Shown piece after piece: positions 1 to 9,387 of a stretch of 64,000 nt of DNA. Source of the DNA: Hymenobacter gelipurpurascens. GTDB lineage: Bacteria; Bacteroidota; Bacteroidia; Cytophagales; Hymenobacteraceae. The notes under the pieces are model-generated. The model was not told where the DNA came from, ran no database searches, and saw nothing but the letters and a program-made list of their open reading frames with translations. Position 1 is the stretch's first letter; each line of letters starts with the position of its first letter. Location of the stretch: the NCBI RefSeq assembly GCF_900187375.1, contig NZ_FYEW01000001.1, positions 434,001-498,000 on the forward strand, written 5' to 3'. A program made the position numbers and the translations under genes.

Positions 1-2312
1 GCTACGCCTATGGTCAGGAGTGGCTGACGCTCAAGCCGGTGGGCTACGCTACCGACTCGCTGCGGCTCGATGCCCAGGGCATGGATATCAAAGCGGTAGG
101 CCTACTAATGGGCCAGCAGACGCAGCCTCTGAAGTTCGAGTACAATCAGCAACAGCTGCTGGTGCACCTGGGCCGCCAAGTGCCGGCCGGAGAGGCCTAC
201 ACGGTCTATATTGAGTATACGGCCAAGCCCGAGGAGCTGCAGGTGAAGGGCAGCAAAATCATTTCCGATGGTAAAGGTCTGCACTTCATCAACCCCGATA
301 GCGCCGTGGCCGGCAAGCCCGTGCAGATCTGGACCCAGGGCGAGACGCAGGCCAACTCCGCCTGGTTTCCCACCATCGATAGTCCCAACCAGAAAACCAC
401 CTCCGAAATCAGCCTGACGGTGCCCGCCAAGTACGTCACGCTGAGCAACGGGGCTCTGGTAGGCCAGTCGGCGGCCGGGCCGGGCCTGCGCCGCGACACC
501 TGGAAGATGGACCAGCCGCACTCGCCCTACCTGTTCATGCTGGCCGTCGGCGACTTCCGCATCACGAAGGATACCTGGCGTGGCAAGGAGGTCAGTTATT
601 ACCTGGAGCCCAAGTATACGGAGCAGGCCCGCACCATTTTCGGCAAAACGCCCCGCATGCTGGAGTTTTTCTCCCAGCGCCTCGGGGTAGAATATCCGTG
701 GAATAAATACGCCCAGGTAGTAACCCGCGAGTACCCGACCGGCGCCATGGAAAACACCACCGCCTCGCTGTTCGGAGAGCAGGCCCAGGGTACCCCACGG
801 GAGCTGCTGGACTGGGAGTACAATGGCGTGGAGCGCGAAATAGCGCACGAGCTGTTTCACCACTGGTTCGGCGATTTGGTAACGGCTGAAAGCTGGAGCA
901 ACCTGACCGTGAACGAGTCGTTTGCCAACTTCAGCGAGGTGCTGTGGGCCGAGCACGAGTACGGCCCCGATGGCGGCGCGGCCCAGGCCGACCGCAGCCT
1001 ACGCAACTACCTGCGCAGCCCCGGCAACTACACGCTGCCACTCGTGCGCTTTCAGTACAACGACAAGGAAGACCTCTTCGATAACGTGAGCTACCAGAAG
1101 GGCGGCAGCATCCTGAACATGCTGCGCAGCTACCTCGGAGAAGACGTTTTCTTCGCGGGCCTCAAGAAATATTTAACCCAGAACGCCTTCGGCAACGGTG
1201 AGGCCCACCAGCTGCGGCTGGCGCTGGAAGAGGCCTCGGGCCAGGACCTGAACTGGTTTTTCAGCCAGTGGTACTATGGCGTAGGCCACCCCGTGGTAAG
1301 CATTGATTACGCCTACGATGCGGCCCGTAAGGAGCAGGCCGTGACCATTAAGCAAACCCAGCCGGGCCAGGTGTTCCAGCTCCCGATGGCTGTGGATGTG
1401 TACCAGAACGGCAAGCCCCAGCGCCACCAGGTTGTGATGCGCCAAGCCACCGAGACCTTCCGCTTCCCGGCCGCCAGCAAGCCGGATCTGGTGAATGTAG
1501 ACGCCGATAAAACACTGGTCTGGCAGAAGAAAGACAACAAGCCGCTGGCAGAATTCGCCTACCAGTACCGCCACGCCCCGCGTTACCAGGACAGGCGGGA
1601 GGCCCTGAATGCCGCCCAGACCCAGCTCACCGACCCGCTGGCGCAGAAAACGCTGGTAGCCGGCCTCACGGATGCCTCCCCCGAGCTGCGCAGAATGGCT
1701 GTTGAGCTGCTGGACCTGAAGAACCCAAAGCTGCGCAAAGCCGCCGCCCCCGCGCTGGCCAAGCTCGCGGCCTCCGACCCATCCGTGTTTGTGCAAGCGG
1801 CGGCACTTACGGCGCTGGGCACCCTAAAGGAGAAGCGTTATACCAAGCTGTTTGATAAGGCGCTGGAAAGCAAATCGTATCGGGTGCAGGGGGCCGCGCT
1901 GCAGGGCCTGCTGCCCTTGCAGCCCAAGCAGGCGTTGGCCCGCGCCACGGCTTTCGAAGCCGATAACAAAGGGGGCCTCACGGCGGCCTTGGTAGCTGTG
2001 TATGGCCAAACGGGTGGCCTAGAGCAATGGCCGCTGGTGCTGCAGAAGTTTGATGCGGCTGACCCAAACGGCCGTTTCGAGATGATGGCTGGCCTAGGTG
2101 AGATGCTAGGCCACCTCGACGATACCACGGCCCTCACGCAAGGCATCACACGCATCAAAAATATGGCTGTGGAGTTCAAGCCTTACGGAGTGGCGGGCGG
2201 CCTCACAAACCTATTGCGCCAGATTCAGCAGCAACACGCCACGCGCCCCAGCGCCGCGCAGGTTTCTACGCTGGTAGAGCAAGCCGCAGCCGAGATTCAG
2301 GCCGCAAAGTAG
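1..2312 (+). CDS. M1 family metallo-aminopeptidase, 5' end missing
   Basis: Zinc-dependent aminopeptidase that removes N-terminal residues from peptides. The gene enters from the left edge: the reading frame is open from base 3, so the GTG at 39 is not the true start. The GAMEN substrate-binding motif is at 741-755. The zinc motif HELFH is at 846-860, followed by the third ligand in NESFANF at the canonical HExxH-x18-E spacing. After the catalytic and all-beta parts, roughly the last 200 residues are Leu/Ala-rich helical repeats of HEAT/armadillo type, as in Bacteroidota M1 enzymes. The missing N-terminus would show whether there is a signal peptide. A hairpin terminator follows the stop. Family assignment is secure; the substrate is unknown. 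Confidence 0.93.
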   Translation, partial: YAYGQEWLTLKPVGYATDSLRLDAQGMDIKAVGLLMGQQTQPLKFEYNQQQLLVHLGRQVPAGEAYTVYIEYTAKPEELQVKGSKIISDGKGLHFINPDSAVAGKPVQIWTQGETQANSAWFPTIDSPNQKTTSEISLTVPAKYVTLSNGALVGQSAAGPGLRRDTWKMDQPHSPYLFMLAVGDFRITKDTWRGKEVSYYLEPKYTEQARTIFGKTPRMLEFFSQRLGVEYPWNKYAQVVTREYPTGAMENTTASLFGEQAQGTPRELLDWEYNGVEREIAHELFHHWFGDLVTAESWSNLTVNESFANFSEVLWAEHEYGPDGGAAQADRSLRNYLRSPGNYTLPLVRFQYNDKEDLFDNVSYQKGGSILNMLRSYLGEDVFFAGLKKYLTQNAFGNGEAHQLRLALEEASGQDLNWFFSQWYYGVGHPVVSIDYAYDAARKEQAVTIKQTQPGQVFQLPMAVDVYQNGKPQRHQVVMRQATETFRFPAASKPDLVNVDADKTLVWQKKDNKPLAEFAYQYRHAPRYQDRREALNAAQTQLTDPLAQKTLVAGLTDASPELRRMAVELLDLKNPKLRKAAAPALAKLAASDPSVFVQAAALTALGTLKEKRYTKLFDKALESKSYRVQGAALQGLLPLQPKQALARATAFEADNKGGLTAALVAVYGQTGGLEQWPLVLQKFDAADPNGRFEMMAGLGEMLGHLDDTTALTQGITRIKNMAVEFKPYGVAGGLTNLLRQIQQQHATRPSAAQVSTLVEQAAAEIQAAK

Positions 2313-2335
2313 CGAGCAGCAAGCCAAGGCTTGAG

Positions 2336-2368
2336 GAGCAAGTCCGGGTATGCAAACCGGACTTGCTC
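2336..2368 (+). terminator. Rho-independent terminator after the M1 peptidase
   Basis: A perfect 12-bp stem (GAGCAAGTCCGG with CCGGACTTGCTC) and a 9-base loop are followed by the T-rich TTCTTGTTCTT. It lies 24 bases after the peptidase stop codon. Confidence 0.75.
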
Positions 2369-2381
2369 TTCTTGTTCTTAT

Positions 2382-2441
2382 GCTAACGCTTCAACCCCAG
2401 ACAGATGGTTTGTTCCTCACTTCTGGGGTTGAAGCGTTAGC
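2382..2441 (-). terminator. 20-bp-arm inverted repeat overlapping the end of the serine hydrolase gene
   Basis: Two perfect 20-base arms at 2382-2401 and 2422-2441 flank a 20-base loop. The right arm is coding sequence for the last residues of the hydrolase gene, and its stop codon (2417-2419) lies in the loop. No T-run follows on the minus strand, so it is not a textbook intrinsic terminator. It may still protect or separate the two converging transcripts. Confidence 0.45.
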
Positions 2442-4258
2442 AGCTTCTCCTGCAGGTCTTTGTCCTCAGGGTTGAGGCGTAGGGCAGCTTGGTAGGAACT
2501 GATGGCTTTGGCTACCTGGCCCTGCCGCGCGTGTAAATCGCCCCAGCGGGCAAATACCACAGCCGACTGCGGAAACTGCTCCTGGGCCAGCGTTAGTAGG
2601 CCCTCGGCCGCGGCTAGCTTCGCCGGTCGGCTGTTCAGTAACTCGTAGGCCATGTAGGTAAGCTGATAATCATTTAAGTGCAAGGCACGATAGCCCGCTA
2701 CAGCTTCCGCAACGCGACCCAAGCGCAGGTATTCGCCGGGCAAAAGGTCGTCGTTGGCCAGGCGGGGCATTGCTTGTTCTGCGCCCAGCATCCGGAAGCC
2801 CGTAACAGCACCGGCCCCATCCCGCTCAAACACGCCTCGCAAGGCATAATCCGTGAAAGCTACCGTATCGGTCCCGACAGGGTACGTCAGGATTTCGCTG
2901 CCGTCATTAATCGTTTCCAGCAAGTGGTTTCCCTGTCGGCGGAAGGTCAGGACTTCATCGGGGCCACGGCGGTAGCGGCCGGCGTAGGCGGCTAGCGTTT
3001 GCGCCGGAACTTGGGCAGGGCGGATGGCCGCAGGGAGGAAATAGGGCCAGTTATACACCTCTGCCACGGCCCGCCGCAACTCCTTGCCCAGCTCGGCCGC
3101 CCCGTTGTTATTGTTCATCATGATGACAACCCCATTGCCGCCCGTTACGCTCCCCATGGCGTAGGCCAGAAACCCTGCGTTTACGCCCGTATGCTCAAAG
3201 TAGCGGCTGGTTTCATCAGTGCGGTCGGCGCGTTGCAGCAGGAAAGCCCCTAGGCCCATCTGCTCGCGGTAGGTGCCGCTTGATACATCTGCCTGCGGCG
3301 TGAGCATGGCTTTGGCCGAAGCCTGCGTAAGCACCTGCCCCCGGCCCCGATAGGCTTGTTGTATTTCTATCAGCAGGCTTGCTAAATCAGCTGGGGTAGA
3401 GTAGAGGCCGGCCGGGGCCTGCTGCGGATACACATACGGCACGCCTTTAAACCAGCTATTCTCAGAATAGGCCCAGGCGGCCCGGCGCTGGAGGGAGGCG
3501 GGTAGTGGCTGCGCGAAGGTAGTAGAGCGCATTTTTAGGGGCCGGAAAAGCCGCTGATCAGTTAGGGTGGCGAAATCCTGGCTCAGGGCGTCCATCAGGG
3601 CCAGCTGGGCCACCAGGTATCCGCCTCCGGAGTACTGAAAACCTGTGCCGGGCTCCTGATTTACCACTACGGGGCGGGTTTCGGCCTGCGGCTGCCCACT
3701 CAGAATATCCACCACGGAAGGCAAAGGTTTCGCGCTCGGCACAAACCCAAAATACGCCGACTGACTGGTGCCGCCCTGGTGGCTCAGCAGCAGGCGCAAC
3801 GTGACGGGGCGCTTGCGCGTGAAATCATTTTCAGGAAGCTTCCAAGATGTTAAGTAAGTATTGATGGGCGCATCAAGTGACAGCCGTCCTTGCTGTACCA
3901 GCTGCATGGCTGCCATAGCGGTAGCCAATTTGGAGATAGAGCCCGCTGAGAATAACGTAGATGGCGTGACCGGAATTTGAGCAGTCGTGTCGGCTAATCC
4001 GTATGCCTTTACCCAGTCGATTTTGTAGTTCCTAATGACTGCTATACTCAGGCCCGGTACGCGGTGGTAGCGCATGCGCTCTAGCAGGTTCCAGCCCTGC
4101 AGCCCCTCCACCGGTACGTAGGGCAGTAGGCTGTTTTCCACCTGTTGAATGCGCGAGGAGACCGAAGCAGAACTCGTCCGGGCAGGCACCTGAGCATGGG
4201 CAGGAGGTGGCAAATGGGTGCTCAGCAGGAGCAGGCAGAGGTAGAAGGGTAAGCGCAT
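2417..4258 (-). CDS. Beta-lactamase-family serine hydrolase with C-terminal TPR
   Basis: Exported penicillin-binding-protein-like serine hydrolase (class C beta-lactamase/esterase fold), 613 residues. It starts with a signal peptide ending near PPPAHAQ. The nucleophile motif S-x-x-K is SISK in FSAGSISKLATA near residue 107. A YSG tripeptide (about residue 210) stands where YxN is usual, and HTG (about residue 357) replaces the KTG triad. A small beta domain follows, then about 100 residues with one or two tetratricopeptide repeats near the end (RWGDLHARQGQV). Such proteins are usually peptidases or esterases rather than resistance enzymes. It converges on the M1 peptidase gene and lies downstream of the AraC-type regulator on the same strand, 28 bases away, so the two may be co-transcribed. 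The substrate cannot be told. Confidence 0.88.
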   Translation of the reverse strand: MRLPFYLCLLLLSTHLPPPAHAQVPARTSSASVSSRIQQVENSLLPYVPVEGLQGWNLLERMRYHRVPGLSIAVIRNYKIDWVKAYGLADTTAQIPVTPSTLFSAGSISKLATAMAAMQLVQQGRLSLDAPINTYLTSWKLPENDFTRKRPVTLRLLLSHQGGTSQSAYFGFVPSAKPLPSVVDILSGQPQAETRPVVVNQEPGTGFQYSGGGYLVAQLALMDALSQDFATLTDQRLFRPLKMRSTTFAQPLPASLQRRAAWAYSENSWFKGVPYVYPQQAPAGLYSTPADLASLLIEIQQAYRGRGQVLTQASAKAMLTPQADVSSGTYREQMGLGAFLLQRADRTDETSRYFEHTGVNAGFLAYAMGSVTGGNGVVIMMNNNNGAAELGKELRRAVAEVYNWPYFLPAAIRPAQVPAQTLAAYAGRYRRGPDEVLTFRRQGNHLLETINDGSEILTYPVGTDTVAFTDYALRGVFERDGAGAVTGFRMLGAEQAMPRLANDDLLPGEYLRLGRVAEAVAGYRALHLNDYQLTYMAYELLNSRPAKLAAAEGLLTLAQEQFPQSAVVFARWGDLHARQGQVAKAISSYQAALRLNPEDKDLQEKLLTLQPQK

Positions 4259-4286
4259 CGGTTAGGGGCTTAATGATGCGGCAAAC

Positions 4287-5405
4287 CTAAGTCTGGGCCG
4301 ATACCGAATCGTCCCGAAGGGTAGGATGGTACTTCTTTTGGTAGTCTTTGGGCGTACATCCCGTCTTTTCCTTAAACACCCGGTTGAAGGTGGTTTTCGA
4401 GTTAAAGCCCGCTTCTAGGGCCAGGGCCAGCACCGTAAGCCGCTGCACATCAGGGGTGAGCAGGCGCCGCTTTACTTCCTCCAGCCGGTAGCCATTCACG
4501 ACATCATGAAACGACTGGCCTAGGCCAGCGTTCAGTAGCTGCGATACCATGTTGGAGGTAAGGCCCAAGTGTTGAGCTAGGACATCGAGGGTTAGGTCTG
4601 GATTTCGGTACAGGTGGTCTTGCTCTAAGGCTGCTACCAGGCACCGCAGATGCTCAGGATCGGGGAGGGGCACCGACGCTGCGGAGGCTGATGAAACTGT
4701 AGCCGTCAGTAGCTCAGACGAGGTGAGGTGGGCTGTCAAGCTTCGGTTCTGGAGCCAGCCTATGAGTGCCAGCGCGTAGGCCAGTAGAGGCAGCACAAGG
4801 CCCGTGAGGTAAAACGTAGGAGCGCCCGGCGGCAGATAATATCGGTTGATAAATGGGTCGAGGGCAGCCAGCACATAAAACACGCCCAGGCCAGGTAGCG
4901 CCCAGCCCAGCCAGCGCGGGTGGCCACCGTGTGTACTCACAAGGCGCCACGCTAACCGGGCGTACACCAGCACCGAAAGCACAGCGCCGTAGTGTTCCAG
5001 GTAGCGAGTATAAGGCTTATGAACGGTCAGCCAGAACCAGGTTTTGGTATCGAACGATTGGGCGGCCACCACCACGTAGAAAAGTAGCTGCAGCGCCACT
5101 GGCACGAAGTGTGGCCACCGTAAGGGCGGACGATTACAGCGGGCTAGCAGGTAGTTAAGCAGCAGCGGCCCAAAGCTCCAGGAAAAGAACAGCGGAGTGA
5201 AGTATAGCCAGCGGTTGCGGAAATACACACCTGATCGGCTCAAAAAGTAGTCGGCTACCTGTAGCGTTAGGCCTAGCAGCAGGAGGGCCAGCCAGCGGTT
5301 AGCTGCCAGCCGAGGCTTAGCTATCAGCAAGTAAGCGCCGGTGGTGAGTCCCTGCACTAGGCAGAAGAGCTGAAAGGCAACGGCCAGATCAACGTGAACG
5401 AGCAT
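4287..5405 (-). CDS. Membrane-bound AraC-family transcriptional regulator
   Basis: A 372-residue regulator. About seven hydrophobic membrane segments occupy residues 5-230 and a cytoplasmic AraC/XylS DNA-binding domain fills the C-terminal 100 residues. The second helix-turn-helix shows the hallmark LALEAGFNSKTTFNRVFKEK followed by TGCTPKDYQKKY. This layout is common in Bacteroidota and suggests that a signal is sensed in or at the membrane. The gene is divergent from the GH63-like glucosidase and upstream of the serine hydrolase; either could be a target, but no operator was recognised. Confidence 0.9.
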   Translation of the reverse strand: MLVHVDLAVAFQLFCLVQGLTTGAYLLIAKPRLAANRWLALLLLGLTLQVADYFLSRSGVYFRNRWLYFTPLFFSWSFGPLLLNYLLARCNRPPLRWPHFVPVALQLLFYVVVAAQSFDTKTWFWLTVHKPYTRYLEHYGAVLSVLVYARLAWRLVSTHGGHPRWLGWALPGLGVFYVLAALDPFINRYYLPPGAPTFYLTGLVLPLLAYALALIGWLQNRSLTAHLTSSELLTATVSSASAASVPLPDPEHLRCLVAALEQDHLYRNPDLTLDVLAQHLGLTSNMVSQLLNAGLGQSFHDVVNGYRLEEVKRRLLTPDVQRLTVLALALEAGFNSKTTFNRVFKEKTGCTPKDYQKKYHPTLRDDSVSAQT

Positions 5406-5590
5406 CGGGTGGCAGCAAGGTAAGTAGTCCTAAGATAAGCATCTTACAGCCCCACTCGTACCTCCACCGTAGCAACCATCCTTCGCAAAAAGCAGTAGGG
5501 CAGAACTTCATTCAGCCAGATCGGGCCTTTCCTCCGCGGAACCCCGACCTTTGGCCATGTGCCGGACGCGCACCGCGCTAACCGACACCA

Positions 5591-5621
5591 TTTCTTGAGT
5601 ATGCGCAAACCTTTATATTCA
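5591..5621 (+). promoter_or_regulatory. Possible promoter of the GH63-like gene
   Basis: TTTCTTG at 5591-5597 and TATATTCA at 5614-5621 resemble a Bacteroidota -33/-7 pair (consensus TTTG and TAnnTTTG) but the 16-base gap is short. The box shares TATATTC with the two strong candidates in the xylan locus. It lies 25 bases before the start codon. Confidence 0.3.
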
Positions 5622-5646
5622 AGAAAGCCACGAGCTACAAATTGCA

Positions 5647-8271
5647 ATGACGCAGGAACAACTACGCTTAGCGGAATCAGCCGCTCCCACAACCCCCTGG
5701 AAGAAATTCGGGCCGTACCTCACCGAGCGCCAGTGGGGTACCGTGCGCGAAGATTATAGCCCTGAGGGCAACGCCTGGGAATATATTACCCACGATATGG
5801 CCCGCAGCAAGGCCTACCGCTGGGGAGAAGAAGGCCTGGGCGGAATCTGCGACGACCAGCAGCTCCTATGCTTTGCCGTAGGTCTCTGGAACGGGCAGGA
5901 CGAGATTCTGAAGGAGCGTTTGTTTGGCCTTACCAACGGGCAAGGCAACCACGGCGAGGACGTGAAGGAGCTGTACTACTACCTCGACAGTACGCCCACG
6001 CACTCCTACATGCGCATGCTCTACAAGTATCCGCAGCGGGCGTTTCCGTACCGGAAGCTGGTGCGGGAAAATGGCCGCCGCAACCGGCAGGAGCCCGAAT
6101 ACGAGCTGCTGGATACCGGCATTTTCAGCAAAAGCCGCTACTTCGATGTGTTCATCGAATATGCCAAAGCCGGCCCCGACGACATCCTAATAAAAGTAAC
6201 GGTTCACAACCGCGGCCCCAAGGCGGCGCCGGTGCAGGTGTTGCCGCAGCTCTGGTATCGGAACACCTGGAGCTGGGGCCATGATGATACCAAGCCCGTG
6301 CTGCGCGAAACCGCTCCCGGCACGGTGCAAGCCGACCACGCCACGCTAGGCCACTACCACTTCTACTGCGAGCAGGCGCCACCGCTGTTGTTCTGTGAAA
6401 ACGATACCAACGGTGCCCGCCTCTACAACCTGCCTGCCAAGGGCCTGCATTTCAAAGACGGCATCAATGACTACGTAGTAGAAGGCGATAAGCAGGCCAT
6501 TAATGCGAGACAGGAAGGCACCAAAATGGCCGCCCACTACCAGTTTACGCTGCAACCCAACGAGTCCCGCACCGTCCGGCTACGCCTGAGCAAAGCAGAA
6601 ATCGGGGCGGCTTTTTCGGATTTTGATCAGGTCTTTCAGGCTCGCCAGCAGGAGGCCGATGAGTTCTATGAATGCATTCAGGAAAACCTGCCCGACCCCG
6701 ATGTGCGCAACGTGCAGCGCCAGGCCTTTGCGGGGATGCTCTGGAGCAAACAGTATTACTACTACGATGTAAACCAGTGGCTGGAAGGCGACCCAGCCGT
6801 GCTTACGCCGCCCCCCGAGCGCCGCAAAGGCCGCAACCACCACTGGCGCCACCTGCACAACGCCGACATCATCTCGATGCCGGATAAGTGGGAATACCCG
6901 TGGTATGCCGCCTGGGACCTGGCCTTCCACTGCATTCCGCTGGCTATGGTAGATGCCGGCTTCGCCAAGCACCAACTCCGCCTGCTCACCCGCGACTGGT
7001 ACATGCACCCCAACGGCCAGCTGCCGGCCTATGAGTGGAACTTCTCGGATGTAAACCCCCCTGTGCACGCCTGGGCCACCTGGCGCGTGTATCAGATGGA
7101 TAAAAAACTGCAGAACGGGCAAGGCGATACGACCTTCCTGGAGGCCGTATTCCACAAGCTGGCGCTCAACTTCGCGTGGTGGGTAAACCGTAAGGATAAA
7201 AGCGAGCGGAACATCTTCGAGGGCGGCTTCCTGGGGCTTGATAACATTGGCGTGTTTGACCGCAGCTCCGCGCTGCCCACGGGTGGCTTCATTGAGCAGT
7301 CGGATGGCACGAGCTGGATGGCCATGTTTGCCCTGAACATGATGCGCATGGCGCTGGAGCTGGCCAAAACTAACCCGGTGTACCAGGACATGGCCAGCAA
7401 GTTCTTTGAGCACTTCCTCTACATCGCCGATGCCATGACCCGCGGCGGCGACGGCCTTTTTAACCTCTGGGACGAGGAAGATGGCTTCTATTACGATGTG
7501 CTGCACACGCCCGATGAGGAGCGCACCAAGCTGAAAGTGCGCTCGATTGTGGGCCTGATTCCGTTGTTTGCGGTAGAGGTGATTGAGCAGGATTTGCTGG
7601 ACACCATGCCCGAGTTTACGGCGCGCGCCCGCTGGCTGATTGACAACCGGCCCCACCTGGCCCAGCTGGTTTCGCGCTGGGAGGAGCCCGGGAAGGGCGC
7701 CCGGCATTTGCTGGGCCTGTTGCGGAGGTCGCGCCTCAAAAAGCTGCTCACCCGCATGCTCGACGAATCAGAATTTCTCTCCGACTACGGCATTCGGGCT
7801 ATGTCGCGCCACCACCTGGAGCATCCCTATGTGTTCAGCACCGAGGACGACGATTTTGTGGTGCAATATGTGCCCGGCGAGGCCGAAAGCAGCATGTTTG
7901 GGGGCAATTCCAACTGGCGCGGCCCCATCTGGTTTCCCATCAATTTCCTCATCATCGAGTCGTTGCAGCGCTATTACTTTTACTACGGCGAAAACTTTAC
8001 CGTGGAGTACCCAACGGGCTCGGGTACGCTGCTGAATCTAAATCAGGTAGCTACGGCACTGGCCGGCAGGCTCACTAAGCTGCTGCTCAAGGACGAAAAT
8101 GGTCGCCGACCCGCCTTCGGCGACAACGAGATGCTGCAGACCGATCCGCACTTCCGCGACAACCTGCTCTTCCATGAGTACTTCCACGGCGACAACGGCA
8201 ACGGCCTAGGCGCCAACCACCAAACCGGCTGGACCGGCCTGATTGTGCGCCTGCTCCAGTTGCGTGGGTAA
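5647..8271 (+). CDS. GH63/MGH1-like glucosidase
   Basis: An 874-residue protein of the mannosyl-oligosaccharide-glucosidase-like group (MGH1-like, related to GH63), with an (alpha/alpha)6 barrel. Bacterial members hydrolyse alpha-glucosidic bonds in small glucosides or oligosaccharides. Recognised stretches include [13 protein letters not shown] near the N-terminus, [20 protein letters not shown] in the middle, [20 protein letters not shown], and near the end [18 protein letters not shown] with the final NHQTGWTGL. No signal peptide is visible, so the enzyme probably acts in the cytoplasm. ATG 5647 begins the conserved region at a sensible distance. It stands alone, divergent from the AraC-type regulator. 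The family call is good; the natural substrate is not known. Confidence 0.85.
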   Translation: MTQEQLRLAESAAPTTPWKKFGPYLTERQWGTVREDYSPEGNAWEYITHDMARSKAYRWGEEGLGGICDDQQLLCFAVGLWNGQDEILKERLFGLTNGQGNHGEDVKELYYYLDSTPTHSYMRMLYKYPQRAFPYRKLVRENGRRNRQEPEYELLDTGIFSKSRYFDVFIEYAKAGPDDILIKVTVHNRGPKAAPVQVLPQLWYRNTWSWGHDDTKPVLRETAPGTVQADHATLGHYHFYCEQAPPLLFCENDTNGARLYNLPAKGLHFKDGINDYVVEGDKQAINARQEGTKMAAHYQFTLQPNESRTVRLRLSKAEIGAAFSDFDQVFQARQQEADEFYECIQENLPDPDVRNVQRQAFAGMLWSKQYYYYDVNQWLEGDPAVLTPPPERRKGRNHHWRHLHNADIISMPDKWEYPWYAAWDLAFHCIPLAMVDAGFAKHQLRLLTRDWYMHPNGQLPAYEWNFSDVNPPVHAWATWRVYQMDKKLQNGQGDTTFLEAVFHKLALNFAWWVNRKDKSERNIFEGGFLGLDNIGVFDRSSALPTGGFIEQSDGTSWMAMFALNMMRMALELAKTNPVYQDMASKFFEHFLYIADAMTRGGDGLFNLWDEEDGFYYDVLHTPDEERTKLKVRSIVGLIPLFAVEVIEQDLLDTMPEFTARARWLIDNRPHLAQLVSRWEEPGKGARHLLGLLRRSRLKKLLTRMLDESEFLSDYGIRAMSRHHLEHPYVFSTEDDDFVVQYVPGEAESSMFGGNSNWRGPIWFPINFLIIESLQRYYFYYGENFTVEYPTGSGTLLNLNQVATALAGRLTKLLLKDENGRRPAFGDNEMLQTDPHFRDNLLFHEYFHGDNGNGLGANHQTGWTGLIVRLLQLRG

Positions 8272-8292
8272 GCCAGTCTGGTCGTAAAATAT

Positions 8293-8364
8293 GTCATTCC
8301 GACGAAGGAGGAATCCGGTGACTGGCCTAGAAGCTGATCCAGATTCCTCCTTCGTCGGAATGAC
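8293..8364. repeat. Palindromic intergenic repeat, family B
   Basis: Two perfect 23-base inverted arms (8293-8315 and 8342-8364; left arm begins GTCATTCCGACGAAGGAGG) around a 26-base loop containing GGCCTAG. It sits 21 bases after the glucosidase stop. No transposase is nearby, so it looks like a REP/MITE-type element. Only this copy is in the window. Confidence 0.85.
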
Positions 8365-8501
8365 ACGTTTTGACTGGCCTAGGCCACTGGCTCTGCCTGA
8401 ATAAGGTGTTCAGAATACTGGGGTTCTTCGCCGGCTCGGCAAAACAAAACCCGCAAAGCGCGCTTTAGGTAGCCAAACCTCCACGCCAGAATACTTCTTT
8501 C

Positions 8502-9206
8502 ATGAGCTACCCAAACGCCATCAGTCTTACTGCTTCTGACAACACCCAATTCAACGCGTACACGGCTTTCCCAACCACCGAGGGGCCGCACCCCGGCATC
8601 ATTTTGCTGCAGGAGGCATTCGGCGTAAATGGCCACATCCGCAACATAGCCGACCGACTGGCCCAGGCGGGTTATGTAGTAGTAACGCCCGAGATTTTCC
8701 ACCGCACCGCCGAGCCGGGCCTGGAAATCCCGTACTCGAATTTTGCCGGTGCTTTGCCGCACTACAACGCCATCACCAATGAAGGGCTGACGGCCGATGT
8801 GCAGGCCTGCTACAATTGGCTGCTAGGCCAGTCTGGTGTAACGGATAAAATTGGGAGCATCGGGTTTTGCCTGGGCGGGCGCGTATCGTTCCTCACCAAT
8901 GCCGTGCTGCCGCTTTCGGCGGGCGTATCGTACTACGGCGGTGGCACCCACACCCTCACCGACCGCGCCAAAGATCTGCACGCGCCCCACCTGTTCTTCT
9001 GGGGTGGCCTAGATGCGCACATCAGTAAAGAGCACATTGCTCAGGTAACGGACGCCGTAGATGCTGCCGGCAAGCCCTACATCAACACCGTTATATCCTA
9101 CGCCGACCACGGTTTCCACTGCGACGAGCGCCCGAGCTATCACCCCGAAGCCGCCGCCGAGGCGTGGGCCCTCACGCTGGCTTTCTTCCACGAAAAGCTG
9201 CGCTAG
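8502..9206 (+). CDS. Dienelactone hydrolase family protein
   Basis: A 234-residue alpha/beta hydrolase of the dienelactone hydrolase family. The expected residues are present: Glu38 in LLQEAFGVNG, the nucleophile Cys123 in GSIGFCLGGR, the acid Asp in GGLDAHI, and His in YADHGFHCDE. No signal peptide is seen, so it is cytoplasmic. The classical reaction opens dienelactones in chloroaromatic breakdown, but no other genes of that pathway are here, and many relatives are general esterases. It is a single gene closed by a strong terminator. Confidence 0.9.
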   Translation: MSYPNAISLTASDNTQFNAYTAFPTTEGPHPGIILLQEAFGVNGHIRNIADRLAQAGYVVVTPEIFHRTAEPGLEIPYSNFAGALPHYNAITNEGLTADVQACYNWLLGQSGVTDKIGSIGFCLGGRVSFLTNAVLPLSAGVSYYGGGTHTLTDRAKDLHAPHLFFWGGLDAHISKEHIAQVTDAVDAAGKPYINTVISYADHGFHCDERPSYHPEAAAEAWALTLAFFHEKLR

Positions 9207-9234
9207 GCCAGTAGAAGGCCTGTCTGATTTCTGG

Positions 9235-9270
9235 AAAAAGCGCCTGATGGAAACGGCAGGCGCTTTTTTT
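9235..9270 (+). terminator. Rho-independent terminator
   Basis: AAAAAGCGCCTG pairs with CAGGCGCTTTTT over a 10-base loop and ends in seven T. It lies 28 bases after the dienelactone hydrolase stop. Confidence 0.9.
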
Positions 9271-9387
9271 GTGCCCAAGCGTGTGGCAGGCAGCCGTATT
9301 GAGCAGCGTGAAAGCAAGAACTCGACTTTAACCTGTGCCGGATAGGCAAAGTATAGTGGCCTAGGCCAGTATGTAGGGCCCGCTCTC

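Noticed and set aside
105..956. Long antisense frames in high-G+C genes (for example here, 6580-7707 and 56550-57365)
   Set aside because: They mirror the codon structure of strong genes on the opposite strand and show no family motifs.
2417..4258. Antibiotic resistance beta-lactamase
   Set aside because: The variant YSG and HTG motifs and TPR tail fit the broad serine-hydrolase family, not a true AmpC.
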